DNA of 20,334 nt from JBOGTC01 sp050692055 (lineage in GTDB: Bacteria > Chloroflexota > Limnocylindria > QHBO01), in NCBI GenBank assembly GCA_050692055.1, contig JBOGTC010000019.1, positions 1 to 20,334 on the forward strand. Reading direction: 5' to 3'. Positions within the stretch are counted from its first letter, which is position 1. Each line of letters starts with the position of its first letter. The position numbers and the translations under genes are program-made. The notes under the pieces were generated by a model. That model made no database searches. It was not told where the DNA came from and was given only the letters and a program-made list of their open reading frames with translations. Shown one piece after another: positions 7,498 through 14,811 of the stretch.

Positions 7498-10386
7498 GTG
7501 ACATCCCGTCCACCCCTCGTCGACCCGGCCGATGCGCGCTCCACGCTCCGCGTGGGTGACGCTGTGTATGCCATCCACCGGCTCGACGCCGCCGGTGCGG
7601 CAGACCTCGGCCGCCTGCCCTACACCGTCAAGGTGCTGCTCGAGAACGTGCTGCGCGGCGCCGTTGCCCAGCCCGGCCTGGTGAGCGCGGACGACGTGCG
7701 TGCACTGGCCACCTGGGATCCATCGGCCTCGGCAGAGTACGAGCTGCCCTTCATGCCCGGCCGTGTGATCCTGCAGGACTTTACCGGCGTGCCGTGCGTC
7801 GTGGACCTGGCCGCCATGCGCGACGCGATGGCGAAGATGGGCGGCGACCCGTCACGGATCAATCCGCTGGTCCCGGCCGACCTCGTCATCGACCACTCGG
7901 TCCAGGTCGACCAGTTCGGCTCCGACGCGGCGTTCCTGATCAACGTCGATCGCGAGTACGAGCGCAATGGCGAGCGCTACGCCCTGCTGCGCTGGGCGCA
8001 GCAGGCATTCGCCGACTTCCGGGTCGTGCCTCCGGGCACCGGCATCGTGCACCAGGTCAACCTGGAGTACCTGGCCGACGTCGTGGCCGCCAGGCCGATG
8101 AACGGCGCCTCCGAGCTGACCGCCTTTCCGGACACGCTGGTCGGCACCGATTCGCACACGACGATGATCAATGGCCTTGGCGTGGTGGGCTGGGGCGTGG
8201 GCGGCATCGAGGCCGAAGCGGCGCTGCTGGGTCAGCCGCTCCACCAGCCGATGCCGATCGTGGTCGGCTTCCGCCTCGACGGCGAGCTGCCCGCGGGCGC
8301 CACGGCGACCGACCTCGTCCTGTACGTCACCGAGATGCTCCGCCACCACGGCGTGGTCGGCAAGTTCGTGGAGTTCTACGGCCCCGGCCTGTCGCGGCTG
8401 GGCATCGCCGACCGCGCCACGATCTCCAACATGTCGCCCGAGTTCGGGGCGACCGCCACGCTCTTCCCGATCGACGACGAGACGTTGCGCTACCTGCGCA
8501 TGACCGGCCGACCGGACGATGTGGTGGCGCGCGTCGAGGCCTATGCCAAGGAGCAGGACCTCTTCCGGACCGATGCTTCGCCCGAGCCGCGCTTCAGCGA
8601 GTCGCTCAGCCTCGACCTGTCCACCGTGGTGCCGTCGCTCGCGGGCCCGCGGCGACCGCAGGATCGCGTCGCCCTCACCGACCTGCGCGACAACTTCCGT
8701 GGCGCCTTTCCCGACGGCCTGCACACCCACGCCGACGGCACGACGCACGAGCACGGTGGCGGCGAGCCGCAGGCACCGCGCGGAACGGTCGACGAGGCCA
8801 GCGACGAGTCCTTCCCGGCCTCCGACCCGCCTTCCTACACGCGGGATCCGGAGGCTGAGCGCAACTTCGAGCGCGCGCCGGCGGCGGAACGGGTCGATGT
8901 GCCTCCGATGGGCGCGCACTACAGGGCGGTCGAGGTCGCGATGGATGGCGAGCGCTTCAGGCTGCGGACCGGATCCGTGGTCATCGCGGCCATCACGTCG
9001 TGCACGAACACGAGCAATCCATCGGTCATGGTCGCCGCCGGCCTGCTGGCGCAGAAGGCGGTCGCCCGGGGCCTGACCACGAAGCCATGGGTCAAGACCT
9101 CGCTCGCGCCGGGGTCACGCGCCGTCACCGATTACCTCGCGGCGGCCGGCCTCATGGATCCGCTCGAGGCGCTGCGCTTCCACCTGGTCGGTTACGGCTG
9201 CACGACCTGCATCGGCAACTCGGGGCCGCTGGCCGAGCCCATCGCCGAGGCAATTGAGGCCAACGACATCGCCGGCGTGGCGGTCCTGTCGGGCAACCGA
9301 AATTTCGAGGGCCGCATCCATCCGCTGGCGCGGGCCAGCTATCTCGCCTCGCCGCCGCTGGTGGTCGCCTTCGCGCTGGCGGGGCGCATCGACCTCGACC
9401 TCACCACGGACCCCCTCGGGACCGATGCCGACGGCAAGCCGGTCCTGCTCGCCGACATCTGGCCGAGCCAGGGCGAGGTGGCCGAGGTGATCGCGCGGGC
9501 GGTCAGCGGGGAGGTGTTCAGCCGCAGCTATGCATCGGTCTTCGATGGTGACGAGCGCTGGCGCCACCTGCCCGTCCCGGCCGGGGATCGGTATGCGTGG
9601 GATGCAGCCAGCACGTACGTGGCGCGGCCGCCGTTTTTGGAGGGGCTCGGGGAGGAGCCCGCGGCGCCGGCCGACATCGGGAACGCCCGCGTCCTGGCCA
9701 TGCTGGGCGACAGCGTGACGACCGACCACATCAGCCCGGCCGGGAGCATCGCGCGCACCTCTCCGGCGGGGGAATGGCTACTGGCGCACGGGGTGGAGCA
9801 GCGCGACTTCAACTCGTACGGCTCGCGGCGCGGACACCACGAGGTGATGATGCGCGGCACGTTCGCCAACATCCGCCTGCGCAACGCGCTGTCGCCGGAC
9901 GCCGAGGGCAACGTCACCGAGCACCTGCCCTCGGGCGAGCGGATGAGCATCTTCGAGGCCGCCATGCGCTATGCAGACGAGGCCACGCCGCTGCTGATCC
10001 TGGCCGGCAGGGAATACGGTTCCGGCTCATCCCGGGACTGGGCAGCCAAGGGCCCGTATCTGCTGGGCGTGCGCGCCGTGATCGCGGAGTCGTACGAGCG
10101 CATCCATCGGTCCAACCTGGTCGGCATGGGCGTGCTGCCGCTGCAGTTCATGCCCGGGCAGAGCGCCGCATCCCTGGGCCTGTCCGGCCGCGAGACGTTC
10201 GACATCAGAGGCGTCTCCGATGGCCTCCGGCCGCACCCGGAGCTCACCGTGATCGCGCGCTCGGGCGATGGTGACGAGACGCGCTTCCCGGTCGAGGCGC
10301 GTCTCGATGGGGCGATCGACGTCGAGTACTACCGCAATGGCGGAGTCCTGCAGACCGTGCTCCGACGCCTCGCTCGAGACGGCTGA
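7498..10386 (+). CDS. acnA: Aconitate hydratase (AcnA type) with an extra linker segment
   Basis: Aconitase interconverts citrate and isocitrate in the TCA cycle using a [4Fe-4S] cluster. The product is 962 aa, longer than the usual 890-910. GTG 7498 is set by AAAGGAGG at 7483-7490, 7 nt upstream. Cluster ligands are C502 (SCTNTSNPS), C568 and C571 (GYGCTTCIGNSGP). Active-site segments are DSHTTMING (218 on), NSYGSRRGHHE (772 on) and GREYGSGSSRDW (837-848). DSVTTDHISPAGSI marks the swivel domain. The extra length sits around residues 408-465, just before the first cluster cysteine: a His-rich stretch (HTHADGTTHEHGGG) followed by DEASDESFPASDPPSYT. Reading frame and GC are unbroken through the insert. 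It is transcribed alone, with long spacers on both sides. Confidence 0.96.
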   Translation: MTSRPPLVDPADARSTLRVGDAVYAIHRLDAAGAADLGRLPYTVKVLLENVLRGAVAQPGLVSADDVRALATWDPSASAEYELPFMPGRVILQDFTGVPCVVDLAAMRDAMAKMGGDPSRINPLVPADLVIDHSVQVDQFGSDAAFLINVDREYERNGERYALLRWAQQAFADFRVVPPGTGIVHQVNLEYLADVVAARPMNGASELTAFPDTLVGTDSHTTMINGLGVVGWGVGGIEAEAALLGQPLHQPMPIVVGFRLDGELPAGATATDLVLYVTEMLRHHGVVGKFVEFYGPGLSRLGIADRATISNMSPEFGATATLFPIDDETLRYLRMTGRPDDVVARVEAYAKEQDLFRTDASPEPRFSESLSLDLSTVVPSLAGPRRPQDRVALTDLRDNFRGAFPDGLHTHADGTTHEHGGGEPQAPRGTVDEASDESFPASDPPSYTRDPEAERNFERAPAAERVDVPPMGAHYRAVEVAMDGERFRLRTGSVVIAAITSCTNTSNPSVMVAAGLLAQKAVARGLTTKPWVKTSLAPGSRAVTDYLAAAGLMDPLEALRFHLVGYGCTTCIGNSGPLAEPIAEAIEANDIAGVAVLSGNRNFEGRIHPLARASYLASPPLVVAFALAGRIDLDLTTDPLGTDADGKPVLLADIWPSQGEVAEVIARAVSGEVFSRSYASVFDGDERWRHLPVPAGDRYAWDAASTYVARPPFLEGLGEEPAAPADIGNARVLAMLGDSVTTDHISPAGSIARTSPAGEWLLAHGVEQRDFNSYGSRRGHHEVMMRGTFANIRLRNALSPDAEGNVTEHLPSGERMSIFEAAMRYADEATPLLILAGREYGSGSSRDWAAKGPYLLGVRAVIAESYERIHRSNLVGMGVLPLQFMPGQSAASLGLSGRETFDIRGVSDGLRPHPELTVIARSGDGDETRFPVEARLDGAIDVEYYRNGGVLQTVLRRLARDG

Positions 10387-10464
10387 GATGCCCTGGCGCG
10401 GGCGCCCGACTGCCATTGCGCGTCGTTCGTGCCAGATGCCAACCAGGAGCGGCTCAGGCAGCGC

Positions 10465-10495
10465 CGAGCCGCCATTCACGGTCTGGGGCGGTTCG
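10465..10495 (+). terminator. Possible aconitase terminator hairpin
   Basis: CGAGCCGCC (10465-10473) pairs with GGCGGTTCG (10487-10495), 9 bp with one G-T wobble and a 13-nt loop, about 80 bp after the stop. It has no T-run, so it may act only as an mRNA 3' structure. Confidence 0.3.
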
Positions 10496-10687
10496 ACTGA
10501 GCGTGGCGCGAGCCGTCCGAGGTGCGCCTCGGGGCCTCCTCCTGCCCAAGCCGGCGGTGATTGGCGCCTGGCAGGGAATCGGTCCGATCGGGACCATAAG
10601 CCGGCCATGGTTGGAGTCTGACAAGGTCGAGTGCCGGCGGGCTGAGGCGGCTCCGCGCAGGCGCGACGCTCCACTCGCCCGAGATAG

Positions 10688-10716
10688 GTGACGTGGCGAT
10701 GCCGCGAGCCTAGACT
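10688..10716 (+). promoter_or_regulatory. Promoter (GTGACG-17-TAGACT) for the heptad-repeat protein
   Basis: GTGACG (10688-10693) and TAGACT (10711-10716) are spaced by 17 bp. The -10 lies in the 9-mer CTAGACTCA, which is repeated exactly at the apt promoter (11345-11353). Confidence 0.55.
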
Positions 10717-10725
10717 CACCGAAGC

Positions 10726-10750
10726 CGCTCGGCCGCACGGTCGCCGAGCG
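10726..10750 (+). promoter_or_regulatory. 8-bp hairpin in the 5' leader
   Basis: CGCTCGGC (10726-10733) pairs perfectly with GCCGAGCG (10743-10750) around a 9-nt loop, between the promoter and the Shine-Dalgarno. It begins only a few nt after the predicted transcription start, so it could protect the mRNA 5' end or modulate expression. Confidence 0.4.
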
Positions 10751-10782
10751 AGCCCACTGGACCGGGCACGGAGGGACGGCCG

Positions 10783-11277
10783 ATGAGCTTCCTCGACAAG
10801 GCGCGCCAGGCGGCGGAGCAGGCGCGCCAGGCGGCGACCCAGGGCATTGCGCAGGCGACTTCACCCGAATCTCAGGCGCAGATGCGCAAGACGGGGCTGC
10901 AGCTCCGCGACGCGGCGGGTCAGGCGAAGCGCGGCCTGATCACCGCGGTCGAGAAGATCGACCCCGCCATCCTCGCCGACATCATCATCAAGGCGACCGC
11001 GCTCCAGGAGCGGGCCAACGACTCGCTGCGGACCAAAGGGTCCATCTACCGCATCGGCGAGATCACCATCACAGCCAGCATCCCGCCGCAGATCGGGTTC
11101 TCGATCATCCGGATCGGTGATCTGGAGGAGACGGTGCATGACGCGCTCGACTCGAGCAGGCTCGTCGCGGAAGTCCCCACCGCCGGCGCTGAGGTCGTCT
11201 CACTGTCTGGCGATGTCGTATCGCCTGACGGCGAGGTTCCACCGCCTGACAGCGACCTGGAGGGACTTCAGCGCTGA
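10783..11277 (+). CDS. Uncharacterised protein with N-terminal heptad repeat
   Basis: The product has 164 aa. The start is set by GGAGGG at 10770-10775, 7 nt before the ATG. Residues 1-60 are helical and rich in Ala, Gln, Lys and Arg; the 7-residue unit ARQAA(E/T)Q occurs twice in a row (residues 7-20) and is encoded by an exact 16-bp DNA repeat (10800-10815 and 10821-10836), consistent with an amphipathic helix or coiled coil. A second region (86-113) reads GSIYRIGEITITASIPPQIG and then FSIIRIGD, probably beta-rich. The tail (135-164) is acidic, proline-containing and likely disordered. There is no signal peptide or transmembrane helix. I do not recognise the family. It is followed 133 bp later by apt, which has its own promoter. 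Confidence 0.75.
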   Translation: MSFLDKARQAAEQARQAATQGIAQATSPESQAQMRKTGLQLRDAAGQAKRGLITAVEKIDPAILADIIIKATALQERANDSLRTKGSIYRIGEITITASIPPQIGFSIIRIGDLEETVHDALDSSRLVAEVPTAGAEVVSLSGDVVSPDGEVPPPDSDLEGLQR

Positions 11278-11321
11278 GAAGGCAGCATGACGGTCATTGG
11301 GCTTCGCATTCCATCGGTCCA

Positions 11322-11351
11322 TTGCCCGCGATAGCGGCATCGGTCTAGACT
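11322..11351 (+). promoter_or_regulatory. Promoter (TTGCCC-18-TAGACT) for the apt cluster
   Basis: TTGCCC (11322-11327) and TAGACT (11346-11351) are 18 bp apart. Two copies of the octamer CATCGGTC lie at 11312-11319 and 11338-11345, 26 bp apart: one just upstream of the -35, the other in the spacer abutting the -10. This position would suit a regulator, though the octamer is common elsewhere in the window. Confidence 0.55.
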
Positions 11352-11410
11352 CAGCGGGCACTGATCCCGCCAAGTCGCCACATGACCCGCCGCCTGGGGT
11401 GCCCGCCATC

Positions 11411-11941
11411 GTGACCGTCCGCTCCGCCGACGACCTGCGCGCCAAGATTCGCGAGGTACCCGACTTTCCCAAGCCGGGGATCCTGTTCTACGACATCACG
11501 ACGCTGCTCAGGGAGCCCGAAGCCTTCCGCGAGGTGATCGACCGCATGGCGTCACAGGTGGGCGAGGCCAGTGTCGACGTCGTGGTTGGCATGGAGTCCC
11601 GCGGCTTCATCTTCTCGGCGCCTCTGGCCTACAAGCTCGACGCAGGCTTCGTCCCGGTGCGCAAGCTCGGCAAGCTGCCGGCCGAGACGATCGAGGTCGA
11701 GTATGAGCTCGAGTATGGCACCGCGACACTCGAGATCCACCGCGACGCCATCACTCCCGGCCAGCGCGTCCTGATCGTGGACGATCTGCTGGCCACCGGC
11801 GGGACCGTGATGGGCACGATCGAGCTCGTGCGGCGCCTGGGCGGAGAGATCGCCGGGCTCTCGTTCATGGTCGAGCTCACGGCGCTCAACGGCCGCCGGA
11901 AGCTCGACGAGTTCGAGATCCACACGCTGCTCACCTACTAG
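11411..11941 (+). CDS. apt: Adenine phosphoribosyltransferase
   Basis: Apt joins adenine to PRPP to give AMP, recycling adenine in the cytosol. The 176-aa product is of normal size. The N-terminus carries the family segment PDFPKPGILFYDITTLL (residues 15-31), followed by VVGMESRGFIFSAPLA. The PRPP-binding loop VLIVDDLLATGGT spans 120-132 with D124/D125 and the T-G-G-T loop. GTG 11411 is chosen because it gives the usual short N-terminus; an in-frame GTG at 11399 is an alternative. The still longer frame to 11297 would cover the promoter. The Shine-Dalgarno is weak. GNAT follows after 25 bp and ahcY overlaps that gene, so the three are probably one transcript. Confidence 0.94.
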   Translation: MTVRSADDLRAKIREVPDFPKPGILFYDITTLLREPEAFREVIDRMASQVGEASVDVVVGMESRGFIFSAPLAYKLDAGFVPVRKLGKLPAETIEVEYELEYGTATLEIHRDAITPGQRVLIVDDLLATGGTVMGTIELVRRLGGEIAGLSFMVELTALNGRRKLDEFEIHTLLTY

Positions 11942-11966
11942 CCGGCAAAGGACCGACCAGGACGAC

Positions 11967-12833
11967 ATGGCCGTCGCGCGCAAGCCGAGGTCCGAGCTGC
12001 GCGCCCGCGCGGTCGCCGATCGCGGGGAGATCGCCGCGTTCCTGCGGTCTGATCGCCTGTACGCGGCCTACGCGCTCGGCGACCTCGATGGCCCGAATCG
12101 CCGGCGCGTGGCGTGGGGCATGGCGCATGACGAGGCCGGGCGTCCCACGGCGCTGGCGATGCATCACGAGGGCCTGGTGCCCCAGCCGCTCTTTCTGATG
12201 GGCGACCCCGCCGGTTGCCGCGCGATCCTCGAGTCGGTCCTCAAGCCGCGAGACGCTTACTTCCAGGCCACCGAGCTGCACCAGATCGCCATCGGGGACG
12301 TGTACGAGCTCGACACGCCGACGACTATGCTGCGCATGGTCGTGGACCGCGACACATTCCAACCGTTCGCCGGGCCGGCCGAGCGTCTGGGCCCCGTGGA
12401 CGTGGACCAGCTGAATCGTCTGTACCAGTTGGGCTTCCGGGCCGGCTTCCCGCCATCGGTCCTGGAGGAGGGGGTGTACCACGGCGTGCGTGTACGAGGG
12501 CGTCTCATCAGCGCGGCGGGCACGCACGCCATCAACATCCGCGAGGGCGTCGCCGTGGTCGGCAACGTCATGACGCACGTGGACTTTCGCGGCCATGACT
12601 TCGGCAAGATGGTCACGAGCGCCGTCACCGCCGAGCTGCTCGGGCGTGTGACCGACGTGGCGCTCAACGTCCACGCCGACAACGAGCCTGCGGTCGCGGC
12701 CTACGCCCGCCTGGGCTACCGTACGCACTGCCAGCTGATCGAGCGCCTGGGCAGGCGTCGTCACGGCGGCTGGGGCCTGATGCGACCGATACGAGAGGCA
12801 ATGCGACTGACGTGGCCACGCGACACGAGGTGA
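11967..12833 (+). CDS. GNAT-family N-acetyltransferase
   Basis: This 288-aa protein has its GNAT fold in the C-terminal half. Strand 4 and the acetyl-CoA loop read VVGNVMTHVDFRGHDFG (197-213), followed by helix KMVTSAVTAELL, and then LNVHADNEPAVAAYARLGY (about 231-249), the typical strand 5 / helix 4 region of FR47-like enzymes. The pyrophosphate-binding loop is RGHDFG, with aspartate where the family usually has a glycine (RGxGxG/A). The N-terminal 130 residues resemble a degenerate first GNAT half. Such enzymes acetylate amines, but the substrate is unknown. It lies 25 bp after apt, has only a weak AGGA site, and overlaps ahcY by up to 22 nt. An operon link to adenosyl metabolism is possible but not shown. 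Confidence 0.88.
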   Translation: MAVARKPRSELRARAVADRGEIAAFLRSDRLYAAYALGDLDGPNRRRVAWGMAHDEAGRPTALAMHHEGLVPQPLFLMGDPAGCRAILESVLKPRDAYFQATELHQIAIGDVYELDTPTTMLRMVVDRDTFQPFAGPAERLGPVDVDQLNRLYQLGFRAGFPPSVLEEGVYHGVRVRGRLISAAGTHAINIREGVAVVGNVMTHVDFRGHDFGKMVTSAVTAELLGRVTDVALNVHADNEPAVAAYARLGYRTHCQLIERLGRRRHGGWGLMRPIREAMRLTWPRDTR

Positions 12834-14086
12834 GAGGCGATATCCGCGACATCGGCCTGGCCGACGCGGGTGCGCTCAAGATCGAATGGGCCGATCGGCA
12901 GATGCCGGTCCTGGCCGCCATCCGCGAGCGGTTCAGCGCCGAGCGACCGCTGGAGGGCTGGCGCATCAGCGCCTGCCTCCACGTCACGGCCGAGACGGCC
13001 AATCTGATACGTGCCCTCGTCGCCGGCGGCGCCGACGCGGTGCTGTGCTCGTCGAATCCGCTGAGCACCCAGGACGACGTGGCGGCCTCGCTGGTAGCGC
13101 ACCACGGCATCCCGACCTACGCCGTCAAGGGCGAGGACCGCGATACGTACTACGAGCACATCGCCGCGGCGCTCGATCACCGGCCGCAGGTCACCATGGA
13201 CGACGGCGCCGACCTCGTGAACGAGCTCCACACCCGGCGGACCGATCTCCTGCCGGAGGTCGTCGGCGGCACCGAGGAGACGACCACGGGCGTCATCCGC
13301 ATGCACGCCATGGCGAAGGCCGGCAAGCTGCGCTTTCCGGTGGTGGCGGTGAACGAGGCGCTCACCAAGCACCTGTTCGACAACCGCTACGGCACCGGCC
13401 AGAGCGCGATTGACGGAATCCTGCGCGCCACCAACGTGCTCTTCGCGGGGAAGAGCGTGGTGGTCGGCGGCTACGGGTGGGTGGGTCGTGGCATTGCCCT
13501 GCGCGCCGACGGGATGGGCGCCAACGTGACCATCGTCGAGGTGGATCCGGTCCGGGCGCTCGAAGCCGCGATGGACGGCTATCGGGTCATGAACGCGGAT
13601 GCCGCGGCGGGCGTCGGTGACATCTTCATCGCGGCCACCGGTAACCTCAACGTGTGGGGGCGCCACCACTTCGGCCTCATGCGCGACGGTGCGTTGCTGG
13701 CCAACGCCGGCCACTTCAACGACGAGTTCGAGCTCGGCGCGCTGGAGGAGATGGCCGTTTCGTCACGCGAGGTGCGTCCGTTCACTCGCGAGTACGTCCT
13801 CGAGGAGGGCCAGCGGCTGTATGTGCTCGCCGATGGCCGATTAGTCAACCTTGGCGCCGCGGAGGGCCATCCGTCGTTGGTGATGGACATGAGTTTCGCG
13901 AACCAGGCCCTTGGCCTGGAATGGCTGCGCGATCACGTCGACGAGCTCGAGCCCCGTGTGTATGGCATCCCCGAGGCGATCGACCGCGAGGTGGCGCGCC
14001 TCAAGCTGGCGAGCATGGGGATCGAGATCGACGGCCTCACCCCCGAGCAGAAGGCGTACGCCGAGTCCTGGGAAACCGGTACCTAG
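12812..14086 (+). CDS. ahcY: Adenosylhomocysteinase (short, Thermotoga/archaeal-like type)
   Basis: AhcY splits S-adenosylhomocysteine into adenosine and homocysteine, relieving product inhibition of methyltransferases. The 424-aa form lacks the insertion found in longer (about 470 aa) bacterial enzymes. Signatures are NPLSTQDDV (82-90), EETTTGV (155-161), LFDNRYGTGQS, and the NAD-binding loop GGYGWVGRGIALRA with GxGxxG at 220-225, followed by EVDP. GHPSLVMDMSFANQAL lies near the C-terminus. The C-terminal lysine-tyrosine tail of long enzymes is absent; the protein ends AYAESWETGT. GTG 12812 overlaps the GNAT gene by 22 nt; GTG 12830, which forms a GTGA stop-start overlap with the GNAT stop, is an equally possible start. 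Co-transcription with apt and the GNAT gene is likely. Confidence 0.95.
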   Translation: MATRHEVRGDIRDIGLADAGALKIEWADRQMPVLAAIRERFSAERPLEGWRISACLHVTAETANLIRALVAGGADAVLCSSNPLSTQDDVAASLVAHHGIPTYAVKGEDRDTYYEHIAAALDHRPQVTMDDGADLVNELHTRRTDLLPEVVGGTEETTTGVIRMHAMAKAGKLRFPVVAVNEALTKHLFDNRYGTGQSAIDGILRATNVLFAGKSVVVGGYGWVGRGIALRADGMGANVTIVEVDPVRALEAAMDGYRVMNADAAAGVGDIFIAATGNLNVWGRHHFGLMRDGALLANAGHFNDEFELGALEEMAVSSREVRPFTREYVLEEGQRLYVLADGRLVNLGAAEGHPSLVMDMSFANQALGLEWLRDHVDELEPRVYGIPEAIDREVARLKLASMGIEIDGLTPEQKAYAESWETGT

Positions 14087-14117
14087 CCGCGCGCATTCCT
14101 CGCCTGGTCGGCTTTTT
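14085..14117 (+). terminator. Weak terminator candidate after ahcY
   Basis: AGCCG (14085-14089) can pair with CGGCT (14109-14113), and the stem is followed by TTTTT. The stem is short and its 19-nt loop is long, so this is tentative. It is the only T-run near the ahcY end. TTGACA at 14116-14121 overlaps the T-run, but no -10 is seen 16-18 bp further on. Confidence 0.3.
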
Positions 14118-14189
14118 GACAGTGGCGTTCCGCGACCGTCCGCGGACACAGAAATAAAGGTTCTCCAGATCCGTTACAGTCGCCTTTAG

Positions 14190-14207
14190 ATGCACCATAC
14201 GGTGCAT
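14190..14207. promoter_or_regulatory. Perfect inverted repeat over the sigma factor start codon
   Basis: ATGCACC (14190-14196) and GGTGCAT (14201-14207) are perfect half-sites around ATAC. The right arm contains the first two bases of the ATG at 14206. As DNA it could be an operator; as RNA it would form a 7-bp hairpin that hides the start codon. A TACAGT box (14175-14180) lies just upstream. Confidence 0.45.
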
Positions 14208-14766
14208 GGGGATGGCCCGGGGGGAGACGACAGGCGGCGGGCGGGGAGCCGACGGCAGCGGGGGGAACCCGACCGCCGCGTCGGCCATCCTGACGTCTAC
14301 GGCCTACCTGGAGCACGCAGATCCGCTGCGTGCGTTTCTGACCAAGCAGACACGGGACGCCGCCGCGGCCGAGGATCTCCTGCACGAGGCGTTCGTGCGG
14401 CTGTTGACCGAGGAGGCCGCAGATCGAGCGCCGGACCACGCGAGGGCCTGGCTCTTCCGAGTTGCCACGAACCTCGCCACCAGCCGCATCCGGCGCCAGG
14501 GCGTCGCAGCCCGGCGGGCACCGGAGCTCGTGCGCCGGGACGTGGCCCCCTCGCCGGAGGACGAGCTCGTCGAGCGAGAGGCTGCCGCGGCGCTCGAGTC
14601 GCGCCTGGCCCAGCTGCCGGCCGACGTCCGCCTGGCGCTGCTGCTCGCGGCGCATGGCTACAGCGGCGCCGAGATCGCCGAACGCATCGGCCGCACTGAG
14701 CTCGCGACCCGATCGCTCCTGTGCCGTAACCGCAGCAGGCTGCGCGCCGCGCTCGTCGCAGCCTGA
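14206..14766 (+). CDS. ECF-like RNA polymerase sigma factor
   Basis: The 186-aa product has the two-domain layout of extracytoplasmic-function sigma factors. Region 2 is about 37-98 (LRAFLTKQTRDAAAAEDLLH, then EAFVRLL and HARAWLFRVATNLATSRIRR), where the helix with AWLFRVATN recognises the -10. A linker is at 100-127. Region 4 is about 128-182 (LAQLPADVRLALLL, then GYSGAEIAERIGRT), a helix-turn-helix for the -35. ATG 14206 is the first ATG after an upstream in-frame stop (14155); ATG 14212 is an alternative. The first 28 residues are glycine-rich and unlike the family. No anti-sigma gene with a transmembrane helix follows; instead a LuxR-type ATPase begins 45 bp after the stop. There is no Shine-Dalgarno site, and an inverted repeat covers the start. 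Confidence 0.85.
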   Translation: MGMARGETTGGGRGADGSGGNPTAASAILTSTAYLEHADPLRAFLTKQTRDAAAAEDLLHEAFVRLLTEEAADRAPDHARAWLFRVATNLATSRIRRQGVAARRAPELVRRDVAPSPEDELVEREAAAALESRLAQLPADVRLALLLAAHGYSGAEIAERIGRTELATRSLLCRNRSRLRAALVAA

Positions 14767-14774
14767 CGCGGGCG

Positions 14775-14804
14775 TTCATCCCCGAGGCGGCCAGTGTCTA
14801 TGAT
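14775..14804 (+). promoter_or_regulatory. Promoter (TTCATC-18-TATGAT) for the LuxR-type regulator, leaderless
   Basis: TATGAT (14799-14804) lies 7 nt before the ATG at 14812, with TTCATC (14775-14780) 18 bp upstream of it. The transcription start would fall on or next to the ATG. This favours ATG 14812 over GTG 14794 or ATG 14800, which would lie within or before the -10. Confidence 0.55.
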
Positions 14805-14811
14805 CGGTGTC

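Larger units (their letters stand above)
10387..10782. other. Spacer after aconitase: hairpins and promoter, no convincing gene
   Basis: The 396-bp gap contains a 9-bp hairpin (10465-10495), a 6-bp hairpin CCGAGG-TGCG-CCTCGG (10517-10532), a 5-bp stem GGTCC/GGACC (10581-10595), a promoter (10688-10716) and a leader hairpin (10726-10750). Open frames here are arginine- and proline-rich translation artefacts without family features. Confidence 0.6.

Noticed and set aside
10480..10500. tRNA T-loop-like GGTTCGACT
   Set aside because: No 5-bp T stem, acceptor stem or anticodon arm can be drawn around it.
6481..11365. Shared 14-mer TCAGCGGGCACTGA at 6481-6494 and 11351-11364
   Set aside because: About one such match is expected by chance between distant points of a GC-rich 20-kb window, and one copy is the end of a coding sequence.
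11297..11410. N-terminal extension of apt
   Set aside because: It would overlap the TTGCCC/TAGACT promoter and has no similarity to Apt N-termini.
14116..14121. Consensus -35 TTGACA after ahcY
   Set aside because: No -10 lies 16-19 bp downstream, so it is not called as a promoter on its own.
14190..14699. 169-codon frame starting at ATG 14190
   Set aside because: Although a TACAGT box lies 9 nt upstream, the frame is a +1 shadow of the sigma factor, Arg/Gly-rich and without motifs.
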